A DNA stretch of 64,000 nucleotides from Methylobacterium sp. FF17 (lineage in GTDB: Bacteria; Pseudomonadota; Alphaproteobacteria; Rhizobiales; Beijerinckiaceae): contig NZ_CP107532.1 in the NCBI RefSeq assembly GCF_025813715.1, positions 2,930,001 to 2,994,000 of the forward strand, written 5' to 3'. The notes beneath the pieces were generated by a model. That model was not told where the DNA came from, did not search any database, and was given only the letters and a program-made list of their open reading frames with translations. Made by a program: the position numbers and the translations under genes. This document shows, piece by piece, positions 55,676-64,000 of the stretch; the stretch's first letter is position 1, and every line of letters begins with the position of its first letter.

Positions 55676-57940
55676 CTAGATAGGAACGCCCTGGGCCTTC
55701 GCGAAGGCCGCGAGCGCGGGACGCAGGGAGGCACTGTCACCCGCCCGCTCCATCTCGGCGTGGATCATCGCCGCCACGGCACCGACATCGAGGCCGAGCA
55801 CCATCGCCTTCACCGGACCGATGGCGGCCGGCGACATCGAGAGGTGACGGAAGCCGAGGCCGATCAGGGCCATGGCCTCCAGCGGACGCCCGCCGATCTC
55901 GCCGCAGACGGTGGCGGGGCAACCCGCGGCGGCCGCCCGCTCGGCGATGACGCGGAACGCGCGCAGGGCCGGAACGCTCAGGGTGTCGAAGCGGTCGGCC
56001 ACCCGGCGGTTCTCGCGGTCGATCGCGAACAGGAACTGCATGAGGTCGTTCGAGCCCACCGACAGGAAGTCGGCGGCCTCGGCGATCTCGTCGATCTGGA
56101 ACAGCAGCGAGGGCACCTCGACCATGACGCCGAGCTTGCAATCGCTCGGCAGGGCGTGGCCGTGCCGGCGCAGGTGCGCCTTCTCGCGCTCCACGATGGC
56201 CTTGGCGCGGATGAACTCGTCGACCGTCGCCACCATGGGGAACATGATCTTGAGGGGCCGCCCGCCGGCGGCCTTCAGGAGCGACCGCAGCTGCACCCGC
56301 AGGAGGGCGGGCCGGTCGAGGCCGATGCGGATCGCGCGCCAGCCCAGGGCCGGGTTCTCCTCCTCCAGCGCGGGCATGTAGGGCAGGATCTTGTCGCCGC
56401 CGATGTCGAGGGTGCGGATCGTCACCGGCAGGTCGCCGGTCGCCGCGAACACGGCCTCGTAGAGCGTCTGCTGCTCGGCGGCCGAGGGCATGCGCTGGGC
56501 GACCATGAACTGCAGTTCGGTGCGGAACAGGCCGATGCCGTCGGCGCCCGTCTCGTGCAGGTGCGTGAGGTCGATGAGCAGCCCCGCGTTCAGCTGGAGG
56601 CCGATCGCGGTGCCGTCGCGGGTCACGGCCGGCACGTCGCGCAGCGCCCGGTACTGCTCCTGCCGGCGGGCGCGCAGGCGCACCATCTCGGCATAGGCCG
56701 CCTCGATCTCCGGGCCGGGCCGGACCTGGATCTCGCCGGTGACGCCGTCCACGATGATCGCGTCGCCCGCGTCGCAGAGCGCGGTGGCGTTGGCGATCTC
56801 GCCCACCGCCGGGATGCCGAGCGCCCGCGCCACGATGGCGATGTGGCTCGTCGGGCCGCCTTCCTCCAGCACCACGCCGCGTAGCGCCGTGCGGTCGTAG
56901 TCGAGCAGGGCGGCCGGCCCCATCGAGCGCGCCACCAGGATCGCGTTCTCGGGCAGCACGCGCTGGGCGCCGTTGCCCTCGGCGCCGAGGAGGGTGCGCA
57001 GGAGCCGGTTGGCGAGGTCGTCGAGGTCGTGCAGCCGATCGCGCAGGTAGGGATCGCTCTGGCGCATCATCCGGGCACGGTTGTCCGACTGGACGCGCTC
57101 GACGGCGGCCTCGGCGGTCAGTCCCGAATGCACGGCCTCGTGCATCCGGCGCAGCCAGCCCTTGTCGTGCGCGAACATGCGCACGGTCTCCAGCACCTCG
57201 CGGGACTCGCCCGTGCCGATGCTGTCGCCCCGCTCCACGAGGTCGTCGATGGCCGAGCGCACCTCGCCGATGGCGAGTTCCAGGCGCTCGACCTCCCGGT
57301 CGACGTTCTCGGCGATGAGCTTCTTCACCACGATGCGGGGCTCGTGCAGCACCACGTGGCCCAGTCCGATGCCATCCGCGAGGGCGACCCCGCGCTGGCT
57401 CACGGCCCGGCGCGCCGCCGAGCCGGCCCCCGGAGCCAGCGCCTGCAGCTCGCCCGAGGCGATCATCTCCGAGAGCACCATGGCGGTGGTCTGGAGCGCC
57501 TCGATCTCCTCCTCGGAATAGACCCGGTAGGTCTTGTTCTGGACGACGAGCACGCCGAGCGTGTTGCCCGCCCGCAGGAGCGGCACGCCGAGGAAGGCAT
57601 GATAGGCCTCCTCGCCCGTCTCCGGACGGTAGGAGAAGGCGGGGTGCGACTGGGCGTCGGAGAGCGAGAGCGGCTCGGCGGTCTTGGCGATGAGGCCGAC
57701 GAGGCCCTCGTCCGCCCGCATCCGCGTCAGGTGGACGGCCTCGCGGTTCAGGCCCTCGGTCGCAAACAATTCGAGGATGTTGTCATCGCTGAGCACATAG
57801 ACCGAGCACACCTCCGCGATCACGTTCGCGGCGATCAGCGTGACGATGCGGTCGAGGCGTGCCTGTGGGCTGACCGGCTCCGCCATCGCTTCGCGGAGGC
57901 GGCGCAGTAGCAGGCGCGGGCCTCCGGGCGCAGCGGGCAT
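55676..57940 (-). CDS. ptsP: Phosphoenolpyruvate:protein phosphotransferase PtsP (EI-Ntr)
   Basis: PtsP starts the nitrogen-related phosphorelay by taking phosphate from PEP and passing it to NPr and EIIA-Ntr. The 754-residue protein has an N-terminal GAF domain (about 18-160) that in relatives senses glutamine or 2-oxoglutarate, then the EI domains. The active histidine is H366 in GGPTSHIAIVARALG, and the PEP-binding part has GLFRTELQFM and VGSNDLMQF. With glnE at the other end of the window, two nitrogen-control proteins are present. It lies in the order lysC-ptsP-prfA-prmC seen in many alphaproteobacteria. Confidence 0.96.
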   Translation of the reverse strand: MPAAPGGPRLLLRRLREAMAEPVSPQARLDRIVTLIAANVIAEVCSVYVLSDDNILELFATEGLNREAVHLTRMRADEGLVGLIAKTAEPLSLSDAQSHPAFSYRPETGEEAYHAFLGVPLLRAGNTLGVLVVQNKTYRVYSEEEIEALQTTAMVLSEMIASGELQALAPGAGSAARRAVSQRGVALADGIGLGHVVLHEPRIVVKKLIAENVDREVERLELAIGEVRSAIDDLVERGDSIGTGESREVLETVRMFAHDKGWLRRMHEAVHSGLTAEAAVERVQSDNRARMMRQSDPYLRDRLHDLDDLANRLLRTLLGAEGNGAQRVLPENAILVARSMGPAALLDYDRTALRGVVLEEGGPTSHIAIVARALGIPAVGEIANATALCDAGDAIIVDGVTGEIQVRPGPEIEAAYAEMVRLRARRQEQYRALRDVPAVTRDGTAIGLQLNAGLLIDLTHLHETGADGIGLFRTELQFMVAQRMPSAAEQQTLYEAVFAATGDLPVTIRTLDIGGDKILPYMPALEEENPALGWRAIRIGLDRPALLRVQLRSLLKAAGGRPLKIMFPMVATVDEFIRAKAIVEREKAHLRRHGHALPSDCKLGVMVEVPSLLFQIDEIAEAADFLSVGSNDLMQFLFAIDRENRRVADRFDTLSVPALRAFRVIAERAAAAGCPATVCGEIGGRPLEAMALIGLGFRHLSMSPAAIGPVKAMVLGLDVGAVAAMIHAEMERAGDSASLRPALAAFAKAQGVPI

Positions 57941-58021
57941 GGTCTCCTCGATCCGGCTTCGGCCTCGGGTCCGGTTGGCGCGCGGGCGTTCGCGCGCTCC
58001 GGGTCTTCAGGCCTGCGCTCG

Positions 58022-59257
58022 TCAGGCCTTATCGAGGCCGTATAGCGAGTGGAGCGTGCGAACGGCAAGCTCCGTATAGGCGGCATCGATCAGGACGGAG
58101 AACTTGATCTCCGACGTGGTGATGGCGCGGATGTTGATGCCCTTCTCCGCCAGCGCCCGGAAGGCCTTGGCGGCGACGCCCGCGTGGCTGCGCATGCCGA
58201 CGCCGATGGCCGAGACCTTCACGACGTCGGTGGCGCCCTCGATCTGGCCGAACTCGATGGCGGCGCCCTGCGCGTCGAGGATCTTGCGGGCGCGATCGTA
58301 ATCGGCCGACGGGACCGTGAAGGTCATGTCGGTGGTGGACTGGTCGCCAGACACGGTCTGGATGATCATGTCCACGTTGATGTTGGCATCCGCCAGCGGG
58401 CCGAAGATGGCGGCGGCGATGCCGGGGCTGTCCTTCACGCGACGGAGCGTGATCTGCGCCTCGTCCTTCGAGAAGGCGATCCCGGTGATGATCTGCTGTT
58501 CCACGCTGTCGTCCTCGTCGCAGATGAGGGTGCCGGGCCGGGCATTGTCCGGCGGATCGAAGGAGGAGCGCACCGTGGTCGGCACGCGATGGACCATGGC
58601 GAGCTCGACGGAGCGGACCTGCAGGACCTTGGCCCCGAGCGAGGCCATCTCGAGCATCTCCTCGAAGGTCACGCGCTCCATGCGCTTGGCCTTCGGGACC
58701 ACGCGCGGGTCCGTCGTGTAGACGCCGTCGACGTCGGTGTAGATGTCGCAGCGCTCGGCACCGATGGCGGCGGCGATGGCCACCGCGCTGGTGTCGGAGC
58801 CGCCGCGCCCGAGGGTCGTCACCCGGCCCGTGGCCTCGTGCATGCCCTGGAAGCCGGCGATGACCGCGACCTCGCCGCGCTGGAAGCCGGCATCGAGGCG
58901 GGCGCCGTCGATGCCCTCGATGCGGGCGGAGCCGTGGGCGTCCGAGGTCAGGATCGGGATCTGCCAGCCCTGCCAGGAGCGGGCCTTGATGCCGTTCTTC
59001 TGGAGCGCGATGGCGAGCAGGCCGGCGGTGACGAGCTCGCCCGAGGCGACGACGGCGTCGTACTCGGCCTCGTCGTAGATCGGGTTGGCGTCCTTGACCC
59101 AGGCCACGAGCTCGTTGGTCTTGCCGGACATCGCCGAGACCACGACCGCGACCTCGTAGCCGGCCGCGACCTCGCGCGCCACGTGGGCCGCCACGTTGCG
59201 AATGCGCTCGACATTGGCGACGGACGTACCGCCGAACTTCATCACCAGACGGGGCAT
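58022..59257 (-). CDS. lysC: Aspartate kinase
   Basis: LysC phosphorylates L-aspartate, the entry step to lysine, diaminopimelate, threonine and methionine. The 411-residue protein opens MPRLVMKFGGTSVANVERI with the kinase signature, has GRGGSDTSAVAIA (about 150-162) and two C-terminal ACT domains (about 265-411) for feedback by lysine and threonine. ATG 59257 is set by the KFGGTS opening. Its start region is a near-copy of the 20 bp just upstream. It is divergent from ubiG across 201 bp and leads the lysC-ptsP-prfA-prmC set. Confidence 0.97.
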   Translation of the reverse strand: MPRLVMKFGGTSVANVERIRNVAAHVAREVAAGYEVAVVVSAMSGKTNELVAWVKDANPIYDEAEYDAVVASGELVTAGLLAIALQKNGIKARSWQGWQIPILTSDAHGSARIEGIDGARLDAGFQRGEVAVIAGFQGMHEATGRVTTLGRGGSDTSAVAIAAAIGAERCDIYTDVDGVYTTDPRVVPKAKRMERVTFEEMLEMASLGAKVLQVRSVELAMVHRVPTTVRSSFDPPDNARPGTLICDEDDSVEQQIITGIAFSKDEAQITLRRVKDSPGIAAAIFGPLADANINVDMIIQTVSGDQSTTDMTFTVPSADYDRARKILDAQGAAIEFGQIEGATDVVKVSAIGVGMRSHAGVAAKAFRALAEKGINIRAITTSEIKFSVLIDAAYTELAVRTLHSLYGLDKA

Positions 59258-59280
59258 GTTCTCACCAGACGGGGCCTGTC
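59241..59280 (-). repeat. 20-bp tandem duplication over the lysC start
   Basis: The 20-bp units 59241-59260 and 59261-59280 agree at 17 of 20 positions; both contain TCACCAGACGGGGC. The inner copy encodes MPRLV; the outer copy lies in the leader and supplies GGTGAG just before the ATG. Confidence 0.75.
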
Positions 59281-59458
59281 GCGTCCGCGTCGAATCGCGT
59301 CGCCATGCGATCCGGCGGGCCTCGGGTGGGATCGTCCCACCGGCAGGGCCTGCCGCGTCGCTTGGCTGCTGTACCGGACAGGGCTTCGGCGGGTACAAGG
59401 GCCGCCCTGGCGTGTCAACAATCCGGCGCGCCACCAGCGCGAGAGAGACGCCGAGATC

Positions 59459-60205
59459 ATGACCGGACCCACAGGCGCCTCCATCGACCGTGACGAGGTC
59501 GCCCGCTTCGAGGCCATCGCGGCGACGTGGTGGGACGAGGCCGGGCCGATGCGGGTTCTGCACCGCTTCAACCCCGTGCGGCTCGCCTATGTGCGCGACA
59601 CCGCCTGCCGGCATTTCGGGCGCGACCCCCGCCGACCCCTGGCCCTGGAGGGCCTGACCCTGGTGGATATCGGCTGCGGCGGCGGTGTGCTGTCGGAGCC
59701 CCTGGCGCGCCTCGGGGCACGGGTCACGGGGCTCGATCCGGCTCCCACCAACGTGAAGGTGGCGCAGGCGCATGCCGACGCGGAGGGCGTCCCGGTCGAT
59801 TACCGGGCGCGGACGATCGAGGACGTGGTGGCGGGCGGCGAACGCTTCGACATCGTGCTCGCCATGGAGGTGGTGGAGCACGTGGTCGACATGCCGGCCT
59901 TCGTGGCGCAGGCGGCCCGCGCGGTGAAGCCGGGCGGCCTCCTCTTCGCCGCCACCATCAACCGGACCCTGCGCTCCTACGCCCTGGCCATCGTGGGCGC
60001 CGAATACGTCCTCGGCTGGCTCCCGAAGGGCACGCATGACTGGGACAAGTTCGTGCGGCCGAACGAACTGTCGGAGGCCGTCACCGCCGGCGGCCTCACC
60101 GTGACGGACACCACCGGCGTGGTCTTCAACCCCCTCGACGGATCCTGGCGGGCGAGCCGCGATACGGGCGTGAACTACATGATCTCGGCCGTCCGCCCCG
60201 CCTGA
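59459..60205 (+). CDS. ubiG: Ubiquinone biosynthesis O-methyltransferase
   Basis: UbiG carries out both O-methylations of ubiquinone synthesis. The 248-residue protein has the SAM loop VDIGCGGGVLSEPLARLGA (about 69-87) and, ahead of it, the family opening ARFEAIAATWWDEAGPMRVL. The late WLPKGTHDWDKFVRP (about 185-199) is the diagnostic UbiG segment. ATG 59459 gives the expected length. Divergent placement from lysC is common in alphaproteobacteria. Confidence 0.97.
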   Translation: MTGPTGASIDRDEVARFEAIAATWWDEAGPMRVLHRFNPVRLAYVRDTACRHFGRDPRRPLALEGLTLVDIGCGGGVLSEPLARLGARVTGLDPAPTNVKVAQAHADAEGVPVDYRARTIEDVVAGGERFDIVLAMEVVEHVVDMPAFVAQAARAVKPGGLLFAATINRTLRSYALAIVGAEYVLGWLPKGTHDWDKFVRPNELSEAVTAGGLTVTDTTGVVFNPLDGSWRASRDTGVNYMISAVRPA

Positions 60206-60254
60206 ACCATCGGCCGGCCGCGCCGTTGAACGGCGTATCCCTGAGGAGAGGCCG

Positions 60255-60815
60255 TTGCTCGAGAAGATCCCCCACGCCGTGGGTGCCGCCCTGTCCGGCC
60301 TGAAGGCTGGGCTCGACCGGACCGCGTACCGCACCGACTTCGCGCAGGTCCCGGAGGGCATCGGCCTCACGAGCCTCGCCTTCGCGGATGGCGGACCGAT
60401 CCCGGCCCGCTTCACGGCCGACGGGGACGGCGCCTCCCCGCCGCTGGCCTGGACCGGGTTGCCGCCCGGCACCGTGCGGGTGGCCCTCCTGGTGGAGGAT
60501 GCGGGCAGTCCGACCCCGAACCCGCTGGTCCACCTCATCGCCTGGAACCTCGACCCGGAGGCACCGCTTTCCGAGGGCGCCGCGAGCCAGGCGGGATCCC
60601 GCCTCGATCTCGGCAAGAACAGCTTCCTCAAGGCCGGGTGGCTGCCGCCGGATCCACCGACCGGCCATGGACCGCACGCCTACCTGTTCCAGGCCTATGC
60701 CCTCGACACGGCGCTGTTCCTCGACGCGCATCCCGGTCGCGGCGCCCTGCTGGAGGCCCTGCGCGGTCACGTCCTGGCCAAGGGCTGCCTCACGGGCACC
60801 TACGAGCGTACCTGA
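60255..60815 (+). CDS. YbhB/YbcL-family (PEBP, Raf-kinase-inhibitor-like) protein
   Basis: A 186-residue cytosolic protein of the phosphatidylethanolamine-binding fold. PEBP features are FTADGDGASPPLAWTGLP (about 54-71), VALLVEDAGSP (about 76-86) and HLIAWNLDP, then the late GPHAYLFQAYALD (about 139-151). The role of the bacterial family is not known; ligand binding at a small anion pocket is assumed. The start is TTG at 60255, preceded by TGAGGAGAGG, a strong ribosome site that decides this start. It follows ubiG after 49 bp. Confidence 0.9.
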   Translation: MLEKIPHAVGAALSGLKAGLDRTAYRTDFAQVPEGIGLTSLAFADGGPIPARFTADGDGASPPLAWTGLPPGTVRVALLVEDAGSPTPNPLVHLIAWNLDPEAPLSEGAASQAGSRLDLGKNSFLKAGWLPPDPPTGHGPHAYLFQAYALDTALFLDAHPGRGALLEALRGHVLAKGCLTGTYERT

Positions 60816-60885
60816 ACGCACGCCCGCTTGCGTGGGCGGCCGTGCCGGTGCAAGCGGCCCGGGACGATCAGGCGGAGGTTTGGGC

Positions 60886-61860
60886 ATGAAGGCGCTGCTG
60901 TGTACCCGGCTCGGGGGACCGGACGATCTCACGATCGCGGAATTGCCCGATCCGGTCGCGGGGCCGGGCGAGGCCATGGTGCGGGTCACCCTCGCGGCGC
61001 TGAACTTCTTCGACACGCTGATTATCGCCGGGCGCTACCAGGTGAAGCCGGAGCTGCCGTTCTCCCCCGGGGGCGAGGCCTGCGGGGTGATCGAGGCGCT
61101 GGGCGACGGCGTCACCGGCTTCGCGATCGGCGACCGGGTCATCGTCCATCAGACATTCGGGACCTGTCGGGAGCGGATCGCGGTCGGGACCCGGCATCTG
61201 ACGCCGGTGCCGGAGGGGGTCTCCGACGAACAGGCCGCCGGCCTGACCATCACCTACGGCACGTCCCTGCATGCCCTGCGCGACCGTGCCCGGCTGCAGC
61301 CCGGGGAGACCCTGGCGGTGCTGGGAGCGTCCGGCGGGGTCGGTCTCGCGGCGGTGGAACTCGGCGCGATCATGGGAGCCCGCGTCATCGCCTGCGCGTC
61401 GTCCGAGGCCAAGCTCGCCGTGGCGCGGGCGCACGGCGCCACGATGGCGGTGGATTACGGCGCCGAGAACCTGCGCGAGGCCCTGCGCCGGCTCACGGAG
61501 GGGCAGGGCGTCGACGTGATCTACGATCCGATCGGCGGCGAACATGCCGAACAGGCTCTGCGTTCGCTCGGCTGGAAGGGCCGCTACCTCGTCATCGGCT
61601 TCGCGGCGGGCGACATCCCCCGCATCCCGCTCAACCTCGCCCTTCTCAAGGGCATCGACATCCAGGGTGTCCACTGGGGTGTCTTCGTGGAGCGCGAGCC
61701 GGACGCGCACCGGGCCAACCAGGAGCAGCTTCTCGCCTGGGTGGCGGAGGGGCGCCTCACGGCGAAGGTCCACGGGGTCCATCCGCTGACCGATTACGCG
61801 GAGGCGCTCGGCATCCTCAAGCGGCGCGAGGCGGTCGGCAAGGTCCTGCTGCGGCCGTGA
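60886..61860 (+). CDS. NADPH:quinone oxidoreductase (zinc-free MDR family)
   Basis: A 324-residue medium-chain oxidoreductase without the zinc ligands of alcohol dehydrogenases. It has the family opening MKALLCTRLGGPDDL, FSPGGEACGVIEALG (about 62-76), and the NADPH loop LAVLGASGGVGLAAVELGA (about 142-160). Likely reaction: two- or one-electron reduction of quinones or of alpha,beta-unsaturated carbonyls. The physiological substrate cannot be read. ATG 60886 has GGCGGAGG upstream. A hairpin-rich stretch follows. Confidence 0.9.
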   Translation: MKALLCTRLGGPDDLTIAELPDPVAGPGEAMVRVTLAALNFFDTLIIAGRYQVKPELPFSPGGEACGVIEALGDGVTGFAIGDRVIVHQTFGTCRERIAVGTRHLTPVPEGVSDEQAAGLTITYGTSLHALRDRARLQPGETLAVLGASGGVGLAAVELGAIMGARVIACASSEAKLAVARAHGATMAVDYGAENLREALRRLTEGQGVDVIYDPIGGEHAEQALRSLGWKGRYLVIGFAAGDIPRIPLNLALLKGIDIQGVHWGVFVEREPDAHRANQEQLLAWVAEGRLTAKVHGVHPLTDYAEALGILKRREAVGKVLLRP

Positions 61861-61905
61861 GCGCGTGCCCTGCTCCCATGCGGGGAGGGGGCAGAGTGCG
61901 GGTTT

Positions 61906-62004
61906 CGTCTCCTTCGGGAGACGATGGACTGTGCAGATGTTCCGGAGATGGACCACACCTCACTACGCTCCCTCTCCTTCCGGGAGAGGGAGCGTAGTGA
62001 GGTG
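61906..62004. repeat. Intergenic hairpin cluster
   Basis: Two strong inverted repeats lie between convergent genes. The first, 61906-61923, is CGTCTCC-TTCG-GGAGACG, a 7-bp stem with a TTCG loop. The second, 61956-62004, is a perfect 22-bp stem (arm beginning CACCTCACTACGCTCCC) with a 5-base loop. Related CTCCGGAGAG pieces follow downstream. The first may end the quinone reductase transcript. The second is much longer than a terminator needs and looks like a dispersed palindromic element. Confidence 0.75.
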
Positions 62005-62063
62005 CGTGATCTCTCCGGAGAGAGACACCACCCCGCCCGAGAGGTGATCGACCGAACGCCGGA

Positions 62064-63077
62064 TCAGAGCAGGCCCTGCGCCTTGGCGAGCGCCACGAGG
62101 TCGTGCTGCGGCCGGGCGCCGATATGCTGGATGACCTCCGCCGCCGCCAGGGCGCCGAGACGGGCGCTGGCGAGGGGGTCGAGCCCGCGGGCGTGCCCGG
62201 CGAGGAAGCCCGCCGCGAAGAGGTCGCCCGCGCCGGTCGTGTCGACCACCTCGTGCACGGGCGAGGCCGGCACCGACTGCACCGCGCCGCCCTGGATCAC
62301 CAGCGCGCCCTCGGCCGAGCGCGTCACCAGGCCGAGCAGGTCCTTGCGGAGCGCCGCGCCCTCGTCGCGCAGGGCCTTGATCGCGGCCTCGGCATCGTCG
62401 GTCTCGTAGAGGCTCTGCAACTCGGCCATGTTGGCGAACAGGATGTCGATGCTGCCGTCGCGAATCAGGCCCAGGAACTCGTCGCGGTAGCGGCCGACGC
62501 AGAAGGCATCCGAGAGGGTCAGGGCGGCCGCGTTGCCGGCCTCGTGCGCGAGGGTCACGGCCTTGCGGAAGGCGTCCTTGGCGGCCGGCGGATCCCAGAG
62601 GTAGCCCTCGAGGTAGACCACGCGGGCGGAGGCCACGGTGGCCGCGTCGACATCGGCCGGGGACAGGCCCTGGCAGGCCCCGAGATAGGTGTTCATGGTG
62701 CGCTCGCCGTCCGGCGTCACCAGGATGAAGCAGCGAGCGGTGGCCGGCCCGTCGCTGGCGGACGCCACGGGGAAGCGCACGCCGGTGGCTTTGAGATCGT
62801 GGGCGAAGAGGCCGCCGAGCTCGTCGTCGCGGACCTTGCCGACGAAGCCGGTCCGGGCGCCGAGCATCGCCGCCCCCACCGCCGTGTTGGCCCCCGAGCC
62901 GCCCGACACGATGGTGGCCGGACCCATGGCGGAGAACAGCGACTCGGCCCGTGCCTCGTCGATCAGCTGCATCGCGCCCTTCGGCACGCCCTGCGCGGCG
63001 AGGAAATCCTCCTCGGTGCGGGCAATGAGATCCACGATGGCATTGCCGAGGACGAGCAGGTCGAGGGATTCGGGCAT
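62064..63077 (-). CDS. Adenosine kinase (PfkB-family sugar kinase)
   Basis: A 337-residue ribokinase-fold enzyme. PfkB features are VSGGSGANTAVGAAMLG at about 58-74 and the C-terminal anion-hole/catalytic base segment DTTGAGDLFAAGFLAG (about 288-303). The opening LDLLVLGNAIVDLIARTEEDFL and the MQLID that follows resemble bacterial adenosine kinases, which salvage adenosine, for example from the S-adenosylhomocysteine cycle. Other nucleoside or sugar substrates are possible. ATG 63077 is the family-like start; the frame open upstream is not supported. Confidence 0.88.
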   Translation of the reverse strand: MPESLDLLVLGNAIVDLIARTEEDFLAAQGVPKGAMQLIDEARAESLFSAMGPATIVSGGSGANTAVGAAMLGARTGFVGKVRDDELGGLFAHDLKATGVRFPVASASDGPATARCFILVTPDGERTMNTYLGACQGLSPADVDAATVASARVVYLEGYLWDPPAAKDAFRKAVTLAHEAGNAAALTLSDAFCVGRYRDEFLGLIRDGSIDILFANMAELQSLYETDDAEAAIKALRDEGAALRKDLLGLVTRSAEGALVIQGGAVQSVPASPVHEVVDTTGAGDLFAAGFLAGHARGLDPLASARLGALAAAEVIQHIGARPQHDLVALAKAQGLL

Positions 63078-63220
63078 CGGGCCATCCAGTCCGGAGTTGT
63101 CGTAACGACTCCGGCCTGTGGCACCGCGCCCGGGACGGGTCAAGCTGACGGGGAGGGGGCGTTCAGGCGTTCGGGAAACGGGCCGAGGGGTCGAGGCGCA
63201 GGCCGGGCGGGTCGACGCCG

Positions 63221-63547
63221 CTACTGCAGCGCCTTGACCTCGCATTGCGCATAGTCGCCGCTCGCCTTCACGTAAGCGTTCAGCGCCTTGATATAGGCCT
63301 CGGCCAGGGGACGGAACGCGGCCACCTCGGCGTTGTAGGCCTTGATGGCGTCGTTGTAGCTGTAGGCTTCCCAGCCCGGACAGCCGCCCTTCGCATCGAG
63401 GCAGGCGGGCTTGGCCGGGAGCGGCGGCTTCGCCGGCCGCGCCGTCGCGGGCGGCGGCTCCGGCCGGGTGCAGGCGGCCATGGCGGCGCCGATCGTCAGC
63501 AGGGCGCCGAGGGCCGCGAGCGCGCCCCGCACGATCCATAATCTCAC
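63221..63547 (-). CDS. Small secreted protein, possible lipoprotein
   Basis: A 108-residue protein with a clean signal peptide: V/MRLWIVRGALAALGALL, then TIGAAMAAC at about 18-26. MAAC could act as a weak lipobox with the cysteine as lipid site; if not, cleavage would be nearby. The mature part is Pro/Ala-rich, then helical (AYSYNDAIKAYNAEVAAF, about 60-77), with four cysteines in all. GTG at 63547 is chosen over ATG at 63571, since GAGGAGGAG lies at ideal distance and the signal then starts correctly. Function unknown. Confidence 0.7.
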   Translation of the reverse strand: MRLWIVRGALAALGALLTIGAAMAACTRPEPPPATARPAKPPLPAKPACLDAKGGCPGWEAYSYNDAIKAYNAEVAAFRPLAEAYIKALNAYVKASGDYAQCEVKALQ

Positions 63548-63627
63548 GCGGGACTCCTCCTCGCTGCTCATGCCGCCGGTGTCATGCGCGCGGGCGGCCC
63601 CGGGTGGCAATGGGGTCGCGTGGCGAA

Positions 63628-64000
63628 TCAGGGCGTCGCGACCGGGGCAGCCACCGGATTACGGCGCGGCGCAGGCTTGGCCCCGCCCCCATCCATCCCC
63701 GTCCGAACCGCGTTCAGCACGGGCACGCACAGGCCGAGCGCCAGGACCCACCAGGCCGGGCGGATCGTGTCCGGGACGTCGAGGTTGGCCGCCAGCACGA
63801 GGCTGGCCGGCACGCCGCTGGCGACGCCGTACCAGGCCGCTTCCAGCAGGGCGGTGAGGAGGGCCGCGAGCACGGCCAGAGCGAGGAGGGTCCAGGGATT
63901 GGTGGGCCAACGCAGGCGCTGCAGGCCGCGATGGCCCATCAGCAGCAGGAACGCGCCGGTCCAGAAGACCGGGTCGGACACGTCGATCTTGGCCTGGAGA
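63628..64000 (-). CDS. msrQ: C-terminal part of MsrQ-like haem-binding membrane subunit (cut by window end)
   Basis: The frame is open to the last base, with LQAKIDVSDPVFWTGAFLLL at the cut edge, so the GTG at 63981 is not the true start. The visible part has three hydrophobic helices. The Q-x-K-x-D-V-x-x-P segment, the LMGHRGL turn and the end (VLAANLDV, then IRPAWWVLALGL) match the C-terminus of MsrQ/YedZ, the membrane haem b protein that feeds electrons to the periplasmic methionine-sulfoxide reductase MsrP. The tail after residue 100 is Pro/Ala-rich. msrP is not seen in the window and may lie beyond the edge. Confidence 0.75.
   Translation of the reverse strand, partial: LQAKIDVSDPVFWTGAFLLLMGHRGLQRLRWPTNPWTLLALAVLAALLTALLEAAWYGVASGVPASLVLAANLDVPDTIRPAWWVLALGLCVPVLNAVRTGMDGGGAKPAPRRNPVAAPVATP

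Overview
The window is very GC-rich chromosomal DNA (roughly 70% by eye) from an alphaproteobacterium, most likely a Hyphomicrobiales/Rhizobiales member close to Methylobacterium. The evidence is the PleC- and DivJ-type cell-cycle kinases, the hemD / mitofilin-like / hemY block, the DUF4167, DUF1491 and DUF2336 families, the lysC-ptsP-prfA-prmC order and a bacterial A-type RNase P RNA. The genus is an inference from these proteins; no rRNA lies in the window. No tRNA, insertion sequence, prophage, integrase or CRISPR array was seen, so this reads as core chromosome with a few lineage-specific insertions.

Layout. 1-9.7 kb: C-terminal part of a sensor kinase, glnE, a PleC-like kinase, pepN, gloA and a 57-residue small protein. 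9.8-20.9 kb: rnpB with an unusual upstream repeat array, then a compact division/cell-wall run rsmH-ftsL-ftsI-murE-murF-mraY-murD with coupled starts. The run has no mraZ and is followed by an O-antigen-ligase-like gene where ftsW is usually found. 20.9-27.3 kb: a small unknown, a type II NADH dehydrogenase, a MaiA-like glutathione transferase, a dgcN-dgcA pair (D-glutamate catabolism), and cydB with a DUF2474-like mini-protein but no cydA. 27.5-31.8 kb: a DivJ-like kinase, a membrane-anchored peptidoglycan-binding protein, DUF1491 and DUF2336.

32.0-40.7 kb: hemY, a Mic60/mitofilin-like protein and hemD on the minus strand, divergent from tsaD, a GNAT acetyltransferase, gpsA, an OGFr-like protein and an EVE-domain protein. 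40.7-45.1 kb: a NarX/NarL-type two-component pair and two proteins of unknown function. 45.1-51.8 kb: a DEAD-box helicase, a Ca2+/H+ antiporter coupled to an LhgO-like oxidase, a cytosolic sulfite-oxidase-like protein with its own flavin reductase, a YqaE/Pmp3 peptide and a methyltransferase-like protein. 51.8-64 kb: DUF4167, prmC, prfA, ptsP and lysC on the minus strand, divergent from ubiG, a PEBP-family protein and a quinone oxidoreductase; then an adenosine kinase, a small secreted protein and the C-terminus of msrQ.

The genes are mostly housekeeping. The more unusual points are: both opposing DivK-pathway kinases (PleC and DivJ) within 24 kb; a Mic60-like protein with an expanded repeat-rich cytosolic arm; a 20-bp-period tandem array directly upstream of the rnpB promoter; coding minisatellites in DUF4167; an apparently unpaired cydB; and a cluster of long intergenic hairpins near 62 kb. 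I found no gene set that I can call a new multi-gene defence or biosynthetic system.
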